Source: Larix kaempferi (lineage: Eukaryota > Streptophyta > Pinopsida > Pinales > Pinaceae). From it: 64,000 bases of DNA. Where the stretch lies: positions 4,666,001-4,730,000 of the forward strand of contig BSBM01000140.1 of assembly GCA_027924585.1 (NCBI GenBank), read 5' to 3'. Each line of letters opens with the position of its first letter. Within the stretch, counting starts at the first letter, position 1. Shown piece after piece: positions 1 through 10,497 of the stretch. The notes beneath the pieces were generated by a model. The model had not been told where the DNA came from, ran no database searches, and saw nothing but the letters and a program-made list of their open reading frames with translations. Both the position numbers and the translations under genes were made by a program.

Positions 1-342
1 TAGCAAATTTTGTGTTTCTTCATGAGCTTCATCTTGAGATGGTAACTTATCACTTTGACTTGAAGTGGGAATTGAAACATCCCCTAATGAGCACCTATGT
101 TTTGCTTCTTGATTACTTCCACGGGGTGCTTGTTCAACAACTATTGTGGAAATTGAAGGTCCCTCTTGTCGTGGATTAATAAGATGAACCGTGGTATCCT
201 CTACAAATGGATCTGGATTAGTTTCCAAAGAAAGCATCTGATTCATCATGTATATTCTTTTATTTTCTTTCTCTTCTTCAATGACTTCTTGAGGTCTCTT
301 CTTCCTTGTTGATTTGTTTACTCGGTTACGTGCATTCCCCAT
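1..342 (-). CDS. Hypothetical protein, N-terminal part, cut by window edge
   Basis: Reading leftwards from an ATG at 342-340 there are 114 codons without a stop, running off the window. The predicted protein starts MGNARNRVNKSTRKKRPQEV, a basic N-terminus like a nuclear localisation signal. It is followed by an acidic, charged stretch and then a Ser/Gln/Glu-rich, probably disordered region. I recognise no domain. Such short basic, disordered leaders occur in plant transposase-like and in regulatory proteins, but nothing here decides. It could be a first exon or a transposon gene. Codon use looks ordinary and no splice donor is obvious before the edge. Confidence 0.4.
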   Translation of the reverse strand, partial: MGNARNRVNKSTRKKRPQEVIEEEKENKRIYMMNQMLSLETNPDPFVEDTTVHLINPRQEGPSISTIVVEQAPRGSNQEAKHRCSLGDVSIPTSSQSDKLPSQDEAHEETQNLL

Positions 343-1000
343 CACCACAATGATCAATTCAATATAGTTTGTTTTTGTTGCTTCTTAATTACAAGCTCTT
401 CAATAAGAAGCAAATGGAAGTTAGATCATAAATTGTGTGGGCTCTGTGATTCTCTTGTACACTTGTGCATATCCACCATCACCATGAAATGGTCTTGAAG
501 CTTGATATCTTATCTTGTGTGCTCGTCAAATATAGGCAAAATGAATCTTTCAAAGACCTTATTATATTCTTCAAGCTTACTGATTATATTCTTCAAGCTT
601 ACTGATTATCTTCTTCAAATATGGCCATATAACGCAACACCACATTGAGCAACCATGTAAGATGTCCTCAATACTGCACCTACATAAAAAAAATAATGAT
701 GGAGATGGTGTAGAATGTGAGAATTTCGAATGGCAGGCTCGTGCTATTCGAAAAATCGTGGGAGTGTTGTTTTGGCTCGGACAGAGTGAAGTTGCTCTCG
801 GACAGGGACAGTCCACTGTTTATAGAGTTACAAAATGTGCACGCATTATATAAAGCAAAAACGCGTGTGCGATATGTAGTGTAAAAAAGCGTACGCGATA
901 TTGTCAAGCACAATAAATAGGTTAGGTGCACGGCTAGGGAAACGAACAAAATCAAAAGAAAACTAATATTTTATATGGTTACATACATTGTCAAGCATAC
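343..1000. other. Gene-poor flank, possible upstream region of the edge ORF
   Basis: AT-rich DNA with no convincing gene. A 23 bp segment is directly repeated at about 565-605 (ACTGATTATATTCTTCAAGCTT type). The small overlapping ORFs at 577-955 on both strands show no family resemblance and are probably chance. Alternating GCGYG/CGYGC words at 840-900 recur in altered form at 4465-4535, on the far side of the minisatellite. Confidence 0.4.
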
Positions 1001-1165
1001 CCCACTCTCCATCTCTCCACCTTCTCTTTATCTTCGTCATTATCCCTCCCTATAGAACTCTCTCCCTTCTTCTCCCTTAATCACTAACCCTCTACACCTT
1101 TATCCCTCCCCCCTTCCCTCTATGTCTTACCTTGTTCCTAGAGCCCCTCCCCCATAAAGGCCTTT
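1001..1165. repeat. Pyrimidine-rich block, left flank of the GAT array
   Basis: CT-rich DNA. Positions 1046-1110 match 3420-3483 on the other side of the GAT array, with shared words CCCTATAGAACTCTCTCCCT, CCCTTAATCAC and CCTTTATCCCT. The array is therefore bracketed by a direct repeat of pyrimidine-rich sequence. Confidence 0.7.
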
Positions 1166-1209
1166 AGACCCTCTTCTAAAAATTAATCCCTAAGTGCATA
1201 AGTGCACAA

Positions 1210-1918
1210 GATGATGATGAGGAGGAGGGTAATGACAATGAAGATGATCATGATGCAGATGAAGATGATAAAGATGATGATGTTGATGAAGATGATGGTG
1301 ATGATGATGAAGATGTTGATGATGGTGATGTTCGGATGATGATGATGATGAAGATGATGGTGACATGATGGAGATGTTGATCTGATGAGGAAGATGATGA
1401 TGATGATGATGGTGATGTTGATGATGATGATGATGGTGATGAAGATGATGATGATGAAGAAGATGATGATGATGGAGATGTTGTGTTGATGGGGAACCTA
1501 GAGATGAAAATGATGATGAAGACGGTGATGGTGATGGTGATGGTGATGACGATGAAGATTTTGATGATGATGGTGATGGTGATGTTTAGATGATGATCAT
1601 GATGATGTTCAGAAGATCATGATGGTGATGATGGTGATGATGATGGAGAAGATGACGATGATGGATATGTTGATGAGGAATCTACAGATGCCAATGATGA
1701 TGATGATGATGGTGATGAAGATGATGATGGTGTAGATGTTGATGACGAACCTACAGATGCCAATGATGATGGTGATGACGATGAGGATGTCGATGATGAT
1801 GGTGCTGGTAGTGATGATGAAGATGTTGATGATGATGGTGATGGTGATGTTCGGATGATGATGATGATGATGATGAAGATGATGGTGACATGATGGAGAT
1901 GTTGATCCGATGAGGAAG

Positions 1919-1949
<31 letters not shown>

Positions 1950-2509
1950 AGATGTTGATGATGATGATGATGGTGATGAAGATGATAATGATGAAGAAGA
2001 TGATGATGATGGAGATGTTGTGTTGATGGGGAACCTAGAGATGACAATGATGATGAAGATGGTGATGGTGATGGTGATGGTGATGACGATGGTGATGACG
2101 ATGAAGATTTTGATGATGATGGTGATGGTGATGATGATGAAGATGTTGACGATGATGGTGATGGTGATGTTTAGATGATGATCATGATGATGTTCAGAAG
2201 ATCATGATGGTGATGATGGTGATGATGATGGAGAAGATGACGATGATGGATATGTTGATGAGTAACCTACAGATGCCAATAATGATGATGATGATGGTGA
2301 TGAAGATGATGATGGTGGAGATGTTGATGAGGAACCTACAAATGCCAATGATGATGGTGATGATGATGAGGATGTCGATGATGATGGTGCTCGTAATGAT
2401 GATGAATATGTTGATGATGATAGTGATGGTGATGTTCGGATGATGATGATGATGATGATGATGATGAAGATGATGGTGACATGATGGAGATGTTGATCCG
2501 ATGAGGAAG

Positions 2510-2540
<31 letters not shown>

Positions 2541-2811
2541 AGATGTTGATGATGATGATGATGGTGATGAAGATGATGATGATGAAGAAGATGATGATGA
2601 TGGAGATGTTGTGTTGATGGGGAACCTAGAGATGACAATGATGATGAAGATGGTGATGGTGATGGTGATGGTGATGACGATGAAGATTTTGATGATGATG
2701 GTGATGGTGATGATGATGAAGATGGTGATGGTGATGTTTAGATGATGATCATGATGATGTTCAAAATATGATGATGATGATGATGATGGAGATGTTGATT
2801 TGATGAGGAAT

Positions 2812-2842
<31 letters not shown>

Positions 2843-3024
2843 AGATGTTGATGATGATGATGATGGTCATGCAGATGATGATGATGATGGAGATGTTGAT
2901 GGAGAACCTAGAGATGAAAATGATGATGAAGATGTTGATGATGACGATGATGGTCATGCAGAAGATGATGATGATGGAGATGTTGATGGAGAACCTAGAG
3001 ATGAAAATGATGATGAAGATGTTG

Positions 3025-3055
<31 letters not shown>

Positions 3056-3086
3056 AGATGTTGATGACAATGGTGCTGGTGATGAA

Positions 3087-3137
<51 letters not shown>

Positions 3138-3395
3138 GATGGAGATGTTGATGAGGAAGGGGGAGATGACAATGATGATGAAGATGTTTATGGTGATGAA
3201 GATGTTCATGATGATGGTGATGGTGATAAAGATGACGATGAAAATGATAAGGATGAAGAAGATGATGATGATGGAGATGTTGATCAGGAACCTAGAGATG
3301 ACAACGATGATGAATATGTTGATGATGATGATGATGGTGATGATGTTGAAGATGGTGATGGTGATGAAGATGATGACGAGGAGGGTATCCACCTT
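1210..3395. repeat. GAT-type minisatellite with higher-order repeats
   Basis: About 2.2 kb of GATGAT, GGTGAT, GAAGAT and GTTGAT words on the plus strand. It is not a simple microsatellite. A landmark around GTTGTGTTGATGGGGAACCT appears at about 1486, 2016 and 2607, so larger blocks of roughly 0.53 and 0.59 kb were duplicated. A second landmark (GATATGTTGATGAG) recurs near 1663 and 2246. Shorter units (GGAGATGTTGATGGAGAACC) repeat near 2890 and 2975. Read in the GAT frame it gives Asp/Glu/Gly-rich peptide, in the ATG frame poly-Met, and on the minus strand Ile, Ser or His runs. The long ORFs here reflect the repeat, not a gene. Confidence 0.9.
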
Positions 3396-3419
3396 ATGTA
3401 TATATTCACAAATTTCTAA

Positions 3420-3942
3420 GTCCCTATAGAACTCTCTCCCTTTATTTTCCCTTAATCACCAACCCTATGTGCCTTTATCCCTACCCCATGCCCTCTCTAT
3501 CTCACCTTGTATCCCTCTCTCCCTATCTCTTTCTCTAGATCTGTCCCTGGTTTATGTCCTTCACTCCCTTTACCTCCCTCCCTCTATGTCGCTTTCTCTC
3601 CCTTACACCATCTTCATCCCTGCCACCCCACTGATTCCTCCTTCCCTATCACACACACACACACACAACCTCCCACTGATTCTCTCTCTCTCTCTCTCTC
3701 TATCAAACACACACACACACACATTATGTCCCTTTCCATTCTCAAACCCATCCCCCCTCCATCCATATCTATCTCCACCTTTCTCCCTCCATCCCTCACC
3801 CTACCTTCTCTCCCTCCCTCTCTCATCACCTGTCTCTCTCTCACCTTCTGTCCCTCCCTCATGTTATCTTTCCCTCAACCTATCCCAATCTCTCCATCAC
3901 TCCCTCTCTCTCACACACTTTATGTCCCTTCCCCCTCCTCTC

Positions 3943-3978
<36 letters not shown>

Positions 3979-4200
3979 CACCACTCCCTGTATGTCTCCC
4001 ACCAACACTTTCTATCCCTCCCTTCCTATCTCTTTATTTAATTCTATCCCCATCTATCTCTCACTCCCTCTAAATCCATTCCTCCCCATTGTCCCTCTCC
4101 CTCCCTCGGACTATGTCTCCCCCCCCCTTGTATTCTTTATTTCTCTCTCACATCCCCCTTGTCACTCAAGTCTCACTTTTAACTTCTAACCCTATACCTC
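3420..4200. repeat. Polypyrimidine tract with CT and CA microsatellites
   Basis: Nearly 800 bases are very rich in C and T on the plus strand (CCCTCTCTCCC-like words). Perfect (CA)n runs lie at about 3651-3666 and 3708-3722, and (CT)n runs at about 3678-3700 and 3946-3976. The Ser/Leu/Pro-rich ORFs read across it are low-complexity artefacts. The left end repeats the block at 1046-1110. Confidence 0.85.
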
Positions 4201-5507
4201 TTCAGAACCTATCCTACTCCTAATAGTGCTCTTAAGCTCCACTTCCATTCAACCCCTGTAGCCCATCATGTTCTCATTCCCTTCATCTCTCCCCACTCAA
4301 GCTTCCAACATCTTTCTAAGACCTTGACCCTTTCCCACCCCTGCTAAATATTAACCATAGGTTCCCTTGACCCTTCCCCACCCCTTCTCAAATATAAACA
4401 AAAATTCCCTTGAGTATTCTACACCCCTTCTTTCTCAAGTATTAAACATGTATTTTATGATTTAAATAATGCGAGCGCGTTTTTTAACTATATAATGTGT
4501 ACGTGCTATGTAGTTATATAGCATGTGCGCGTTATGTACATATAAAAGCACGGAAATAATTTTGAATTTGGAGTTTTCTCTCATGTCAACAGTAATCCTA
4601 CGTGTATGCTTTGGAGTTTGCTTCGCTAATTCCAAACCTGTGCAATGTTAATGAAAAACCAAAGCTAATTGGGTATTTCTTCCAGTTTCTGGAGAAGCCT
4701 ATGCTTAGCCACTCGTTACAATATGGTACACACAGTCATTTTTTATGAAACCTTAGACACAAATAGCATTTTTTCTGCAGATTCCAAATATGTAACTTTT
4801 ATTTTGAAATATTATTTTTTCCTATTTTCTTTCAATTTCCTTTTTGTCCTACTTCCTTAATTCGTGAAACACATTGTTAGTGTTTCTTCCATAACTTTTT
4901 AATTTCTCGATCATTTCAAAAAACAATTGTATGGTGCACAAGAGGACACTAACCTCGACGTTCTATGAAAAACCCATGTCAAGATTTTTGCATTAAGACC
5001 TTCAAAGGATCTACCCACAAAAGAGGTACTATTTTCGAGGTTTGATCACTTAGACAATTATAAAAAAATTATAAAATTACTAATTTAATTTTTGAAAAAT
5101 AATGGTGCACAAGTGCTATGTGTTCTCTACATGCATGCCGATTTTTGTAGCTTGATTCCATCATTTAGGCGCTCAAAGGCTCAACCCACAAAAACATATA
5201 CCTTATCATTTGCCTGAAAAATAAAAAGTGTCTGTTAGGAAAAATGAAACTTGACATAGCTATGCAAATTTTCAATACATAAAAGTTATATGTTCGGAAA
5301 CGTGATTCAATTTCCTACATTTCATCTTTTTTACTCAATGCAATATATTTTGCGTAAGTGGCTCAAAAAATCCAAGTAAGTTGAGGGATGCCTGCTTTTT
5401 CAGTTTTCTATTGCATCTAACGTGCCAAAAGTGACCCTCATTAGCTTGCACTGGCCCATATCTATAAAAAGAAAGTCAAAAGTAGATTCTGATATAAATG
5501 TATCTGT
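4201..5507. other. AT-rich DNA without a recognisable gene
   Basis: No ORF with family resemblance and no clear repeat. Around 4465-4535 is an odd alternating stretch (GCGAGCGCG, TATATAATGTGTACGTGC, TATATAGCATGTGCGCG) resembling 840-900 and partly self-complementary (GCTAT and ATAGC). Confidence 0.4.
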
Positions 5508-5543
5508 AGCGGATGTTTTCCTGAAATGAGCCCAATAGGTCTC

Positions 5544-6422
5544 TTAGTGTTGTAGTGGATGTTGTAGGGTTATAGGCATGTCGAATTCTATCTTCTCTCT
5601 AAAGTTTGGTGGCAGTCCACCCAAGAACTGCTGAATTTTCACCTTCTCGTCCTTAATATAAGGTACATAGTGAAGCAAGTCTAAGAACCGATTTATGAAA
5701 ACTTCCATAGTCAGGGAGCCCATTTTCAACTTATGAAATTCTTTTATTTTCTTGTCAAAGAATCTTTCAGACATATACTTGTCTTGGAATATTCTGTTGA
5801 AGGTATCCCAGCTTATGTCTTGTAGCTCTTATCCCTCAGTGTGTTTCATGTCTCTCCACCATCTGGCAGCTTTACCATTTAGGTTGTATATGGCTAATCG
5901 GGCTTGCATCTCACTGGAATAATTATGAAATTTAAATTATTTATTCATTCCTAACAACCATTCTTCAGCCTTTTCTCCTGAGTTAACTTCCCGTCCTAAG
6001 TTGGGGCTCTTATCTTTCGGAACTCTCCTTGTAAGTTGTCATCACTCTTCCTCCTTCTCTTGCAAGGAGGTGGGGAGCCATTGTCATTGGAAGAGCTTTT
6101 TCAGTCCTCTTCCAATGGTTCTGATTTATGTTCTTCTTGCTCTCTTATCCTGCAACTGGCTGCTTTCCTTGTGTTAAGAGTGTTGACGGAAAGAGTAGGC
6201 TCTTCATGGGGTTTTGCCCCTATTAAGTTTTGGAGTAAGGCTTCATTCATAGCCCACTGTTCTCTTCTTTCTTGCATATTCTCATCCCTGAAACTTTGGG
6301 ATTCAACCTATAGTTGCTACAGGGATCTCTCTAAATCTGAGTTGAGTTCCACCACAATTTCTTGTTCTCATGGTGGGGAATTTAGATTTCCTCATACACT
6401 ACCGCCTTGTTCAGCATCCATT
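5544..6422 (-). pseudogene. Ty3/gypsy Gag remnant (retrotransposon gag domain)
   Basis: Gag is the structural protein that packages retrotransposon RNA. The frame starts at an ATG near 6422 with an acidic N-terminal region. It then reads AEEWLLGMN, a broken link, QARLAIYNLNGKAARWWRDM, ISWDTFNRIF, MGSLTMEVFINRFLDLLHYV and QFLGGLPPNF. This is the usual motif order of the plant gypsy gag core (W-L, A-x-W-W, W-x-x-F, F-x-x-L, F-L-x-G-L). Stop codons interrupt it several times in the N-terminal part, once after GMNK and once after KHTEG. The last 76 codons (5774-5544) are open. No zinc knuckle follows, because the element is truncated. It is a clear pseudogene. Confidence 0.85.
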
Positions 6423-6593
6423 TTTTTTTTCTGATATTGCTTGTACCTGAAATTGATATAAGTATCTGCTCATGGAAAACAATTTGTTAGTTAATTCTTT
6501 CACATAAAATATAATATGATATTTTAAACACTTTTTTGTATCTGCAGCTATGTTTGGTAGTGAGCCCAATAGGTCACTTAGTGTTTGTAACTC

Positions 6594-6605
6594 GCTCTGA
6601 TACCA
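6594..6605 (-). other. Primer binding site, initiator tRNA-Met type
   Basis: On the minus strand this reads TGGTATCAGAGC, the standard complement of the 3' end of plant initiator tRNA-Met. It sits two bases from the LTR edge at 6608, which fixes both orientation and LTR boundary. Confidence 0.9.
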
Positions 6606-6607
6606 CT

Positions 6608-7724
6608 TGTAATATCCCGAAAATCATAAAAATTTAAGATTTTTCCTGCTTGCAATATTTGTCAATTTACAGTAAAAAGATTCATACATTAAGCTAACAT
6701 TGTTTAAAACATACCTATTTGCATGAAACACTTGTAAGTCTAAGACTGTTGTTTTACATCATCACATCTATGTGTAAGTTTAGCAATTGTGGAAGCGATG
6801 TGGAAATTATATGATTGTACTTATTCGTTGAAATTGTAAATATTGGTACAGAGGTGGGACATAACACTTTTTACTGTCTTAAGAGTCATGTGATTTTAAT
6901 TGTGATTGTCTATTGCACCTTCAGGTGATGAGCTTCTTTGATGAAGGTTTTGGTAAGCTGGTAAAGGCACCTCTAGTCTCTCCCTTTGCATGTCAGACTC
7001 CCTCGTTTTAACATGGTAGTTCCCGCAGTATTTGATGATAATAATATTTATTTAATCAAGTCGAATAGTTGTGATAAAACCCATAAGTGCTATTTAGAGT
7101 CCTCCTAACTTCAACACTTGAGAGCTAGTAACCCCGAGTGCTCTTCAAAGCCTTTTAACTCAACACTCTCACATGGGCGTTACGCTAGTGCAATTCTAGA
7201 GCCTTTGCTCAACACTAGAGCTAGAATGTGGTTGTGAGGCACATCTAGGATATTCAAGTGGCCTCGGATCCGACATTCATTTATCAAGCTTGGAGTGCTC
7301 CAGGGCTTATGCCCAACACTCTACGTACATCAGGGCTTACGCTCAGCACATAATAAACATCATCTATGTACCTCGGGGCTTACGCCCAGCACATAGGGCA
7401 TCCTTATACATTGGGGCTTATTCCCAACACATAGGGCATCCATGTACATCGAGGCTTATGCCCAGCACATAGGTCATCCACGTGCTCCAGATCCTATGCT
7501 CAACACATCATCAAAAGTCCGTCATGCATACCGGACCTCTACACAGTATATATAACAAAGATCCTCTCAGTATACTAGGGTTTCTACCCAATATCATAAT
7601 AAGTAATATGCATCAGTGAGGGTCCCTGCCCAAATATATGTATATCATAAATAATTTATATGCATTGGGGCTTATGCCCAATATATAACATAAACATAAT
7701 CAATCAGAATTTTGGGATATTACA
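6608..7724 (-). repeat. Gypsy 5' LTR, about 1.1 kb
   Basis: The ends are exact inverted repeats of 11 bases: TGTAATATCCC at 6608 and GGGATATTACA ending at 7724. The inner half holds a tandem repeat (7290-7690). The primer binding site abuts the 6608 side. No partner LTR is in the window. Confidence 0.88.
7290..7690. repeat. Tandem repeat inside gypsy LTR with GGGC-TTAY-GCCC core
   Basis: Seven or so degenerate units carry the core GGGGCTTAYGCCCARCACATA at intervals of roughly 40-60 bases. The core is itself a small palindrome (GGGC/GCCC). The ORF read across it (7290-7472) is repetitive and unlikely to be coding. Confidence 0.75.
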
Positions 7725-7797
7725 ATCATGTATGATGTAGTCGATAGCTCCTTGCTCCTACAGATGTTGTTATAATATCCTTCTCATTAAGGGGGAG

Positions 7798-8299
7798 TGT
7801 TGAATATTGTAACTTCTAAGAATATTATATTTGTACTTTATTATTCTGGAGATGTTTCATCCCTCCGAGGTAATTCTATTATGTATCCGGAGATGTTTAT
7901 TCCTCCGATGGATTGTGGTAACCAGGGTTATTAGATCCACCATGTGGGGGTCGGCCCTGAGTTATTTAATTAGGGGTTATTAGACTCCATTGGGAGAGGT
8001 CGGTCCCATTAGGGAAAAAGTCAGTCGGAAATCTAGTATAAGTAGAGGAGGATGCTCCTCACTTATCTCATACTTGCATAGCTCAGAAAGTAGCGCACTT
8101 GTGTTTGCGAGGTCTGCATAGGATGTAGAGAAGGAGCTCTAGTCTTGGAGCACATCTTTTATTTTGGTTGATCATCTTATTGAGGAAAGCTTTGCTGGGT
8201 TTTCTACCCCATGAGGGTTTCCCCGGATAATATCTTTGTCTATCTTGTGATTATGTTTCTTTCAGTGATCTTGCTAGTCAAATTAGTTTAAACTTAACA
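7798..8299 (+). repeat. LTR of the divergent copia element
   Basis: 502 bases, TGTTGA...TTAACA. The TATA-like box TATAAGTAG lies at 8037-8045. No 5' partner LTR is present in the window. Confidence 0.75.
8037..8064 (+). promoter_or_regulatory. TATA box with overlapping palindrome (divergent copia)
   Basis: TATAAGTAG at 8037 is followed by arms AAGT-GAGGAG and CTCCTC-ACTT around the loop GATG (8040-8064, one bulged base). The other copia LTRs have a palindrome of different sequence at the same place. Confidence 0.5.
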
Positions 8300-9313
8300 G
8301 ATCTCTCATTTCTGCTCTTCGAACTCCCCAAGTATATAATGAAGAAGTACAATATATTAAATGTTTTCTATCATAAGAGCTCTTATTAATATATGCTATG
8401 GTTTTAAATTGAATCTTAGATTCCTTTGCAAAAGATAGTTTGGTATGAAGAAAAATAAATAAATAAATAAATTGTTTTGCACAGATTATGTGCTCAGTGG
8501 CAATGTGAACCAGTTTACTACTTGTGAAGTTACTTATCATACTCATCCCACTGGGTAGTAAGTAGGTAATACATATGCTACTATTCTCTACGCATTAAGA
8601 ATTTGGACAAGATGGTACAAAGTGCACCCGAGATGATCCATATCTTGTTGTTGGTAGTTTCTCTGCTAATCACAAATCAGTAGAAATCAACCAATAATAC
8701 TACTTGCAAGACTTGTACTCAGGATATGAAGAAAGAGTACGATCCGTAATTGGGAGAACTAGTTTCCAGACCATGTTCTCCTATTAATATTAACCATGAA
8801 AGTAGATTTCATTTGCATAAACTTGAAAAGGAATAAAAGTGAAATCTGAATTTCCATTGTAAATGAAGACGTAAACTTAAATACAACATAAAATAGACAT
8901 GGTTTAAATTGTTTTTGGGTATGTTAATATTTACTGGTTCTAAGTACTTTTAAGCCTATAAACTTTTTAGTTTTATGCAAAACAGAGAATAAATATTTAT
9001 GGATTCTCAATACTAAGTCTCTAAAACCGTTTGGTATATTCTCCATTATGAGATAAGAGTTGGAACGGAATAACAAGGTTTACTTGCCTTAACCACAACA
9101 TATATAAATACATAATAAATGCTTATTTGTTATGTTTGAAATGCCAACAAACATAAATGCGGCAATCTTTCTTGTGAAATAAACCTTGAATCGGACAAAC
9201 AAAGTTTGTGTTTGAAATGTTGACGGGTTATTTATACTGATGAGCCTATAAAACCTCTGGTCATGTGGTGATACAGAAAAACTCCTTATGGGTTCTCTAG
9301 ACAAAGTACTTAA
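8300..9313. repeat. Host segmental duplication, copy A part 1
   Basis: Matches 34838-35845 nearly base for base, from ATCTCTCATT(T)CTGCTCTT through CAAGTATATAATGAA, the (AAAT)n tract and GGTTCTCTAGA to the copia-1 insertion point. AT-rich, no convincing ORF. It ends with CTTAA, the 5-base target copied at copia-1 insertion. Confidence 0.9.
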
Positions 9314-9922
9314 TGTTGATGTATATGTAACTTCGGAATGTATTTCATCTATGTATTTCATCTATATCTATTGTACCCTTATTAGAGATGTGTTATTCCT
9401 CTATAAGAAAGTGTCATCATGTGGATTGACAAGTGTCGCAAGTGTGTGTGTGTACTTGCCGATGTGTTATTAGACCACCATGTGTGGGGTCGGCCCTGAA
9501 ATATATATTATATTGTGGATGTACCTAGCTAGACAAGTCGGCTCCATAAGGTCACTGGGCAAACATGTTAGTATAAATAGAGATCAGGAGATCTCTATTT
9601 AGATCATTCAGAAAGTCATCTCTCTCTCATTCAGAAAGTGGCGCACTAGTGAGGAGGAGGATTATCCGCTTATAGGAGACTATCTCAAGTGTATTTTGGT
9701 TGTACTTTGGTTGAGCCATTGCTCTCTCTATCTCTGAGGAAGTTGTGGGGTTTTTCACCTTAGGGTTTTCCCCACGAGAACTCTGTGTCTCTTGTCTCTC
9801 ATGCTTTTGATTCTTGTGATGCTTGTCATGCTTATTGTGATTGTTATGCATTGATATACTGTATATGTTATTCTCTCAGAGAAGATCCTAGAGTATTGTG
9901 AATTAATGTTCAAAATTTAACA
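9314..9922 (+). repeat. Copia-1 5' LTR
   Basis: 609 bases from TGTTGATG to TTTAACA. TATAAATAG lies at 9572 with a perfect 11-base palindrome directly over and after it. Confidence 0.93.
9572..9600 (+). promoter_or_regulatory. Copia-1 core promoter with 11-base palindrome
   Basis: TATAAATAG is followed without a gap by AAATAGAGATC, loop AGGA, GATCTCTATTT (9575-9600), a perfect inverted repeat. With a usual TATA-to-start distance of about 30 bases, transcription would begin at or just after the right arm. Whether it acts as DNA palindrome or RNA hairpin is not known. In the 3' LTR the TATA box has decayed to TGTAAATA (about 16253). Confidence 0.6.
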
Positions 9923-9934
9923 TGGTATTAGAGG
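9923..9934 (+). other. Copia-1 primer binding site
   Basis: TGGTATTAGAGG immediately follows the 5' LTR. It differs from the canonical initiator tRNA-Met complement TGGTATCAGAGC at two positions. Confidence 0.75.
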
Positions 9935-10497
9935 TAACCTGAGAAGAAGACATTTTGCAATGACAAAAACTTGAGTTTCTTGTTTATTGGGTTTCTCTCC
10001 ACGGGTTTTGGAAAAGCAGTATAGTAGATTGACTCTACTCATCAAGGAGAATCTATCTGTCCAATCTGAATTCAATTCTGAGCATTTTCAGATTTGGCCC
10101 TAAAAATTAGGGTTTCCACAAAAATAGGAATTTTTGAAATCTAAAGACATAGCTGGAAGCTCCTTGCAAAAATCAAAGTTTATAGCTTTGGATCTAGATT
10201 GTTGGCTGGGTATATCTCTGAGAAACTCAAACCCTAATTCAGGGCTCTCCCTAGTGAACCTGGGAGGACAAAAAAGGAAAATCTGAAGGGTAAAGCTTTG
10301 TTGATCTCAAATTATGAATACACCAGGCTGATCAGCTCATCAAGGCACATCTTTCTATCCTTTCAGAAAATTGAAATTCACATTTTGAATTTTTAGGGTT
10401 TTTTCGATAAACCCTAATGTGGGACCAGATCTAGTTTTCAGCATTTCAAGTGGTAAGACCTAAATCTTTTCTATTTCCATTTGAAGTACTCTTTAAT

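Larger units (their letters stand above)
5508..7724 (-). mobile_element. Truncated Ty3/gypsy element: 5' LTR, primer site, gag remnant
   Basis: Read on the minus strand the order is LTR (7724 to 6608), primer binding site, leader, broken gag, then an abrupt end near 5508. Protease, polymerase and integrase are absent. The right edge lies directly against the internal 3' part of a copia element (7725-7797), so the gypsy copy probably inserted into that element. The left end carries a second copy of the leader sequence (5527-5541 matches 6561-6575), suggesting a rearrangement removed the rest. No target duplication can be checked because the left end is missing. Confidence 0.75.
7725..8299 (+). 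mobile_element. 3' end of a divergent Ty1/copia element
   Basis: About 70 bases of internal sequence end in the purine tract AAGGGGGAG (7789-7797), followed by an LTR from TGTTGAATATTG at 7798 to TTAACA at 8299. Layout and scattered words (TTATTAGA-CCACCATGTG, GTCGGCCCT, GAAAGT-GCGCACT) match the copia family seen three more times here, but overall similarity is low. The 8299 boundary agrees with copy B of the host duplication, where the sequence continues without the LTR at 34838. Confidence 0.75.

Noticed and set aside
2202-3392. 396-codon minus-strand ORF rich in Ile and Ser, plus Met-rich plus-strand ORFs
   Set aside because: Pure consequence of the GAT repeat (ATC, TCA and CAT codons); no complexity, no domain.
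3469-4073. Overlapping Ser/Leu/Pro ORFs of about 190 codons
   Set aside because: Translation of a polypyrimidine tract; two overlapping frames are open only because CT-rich triplets contain no stops.
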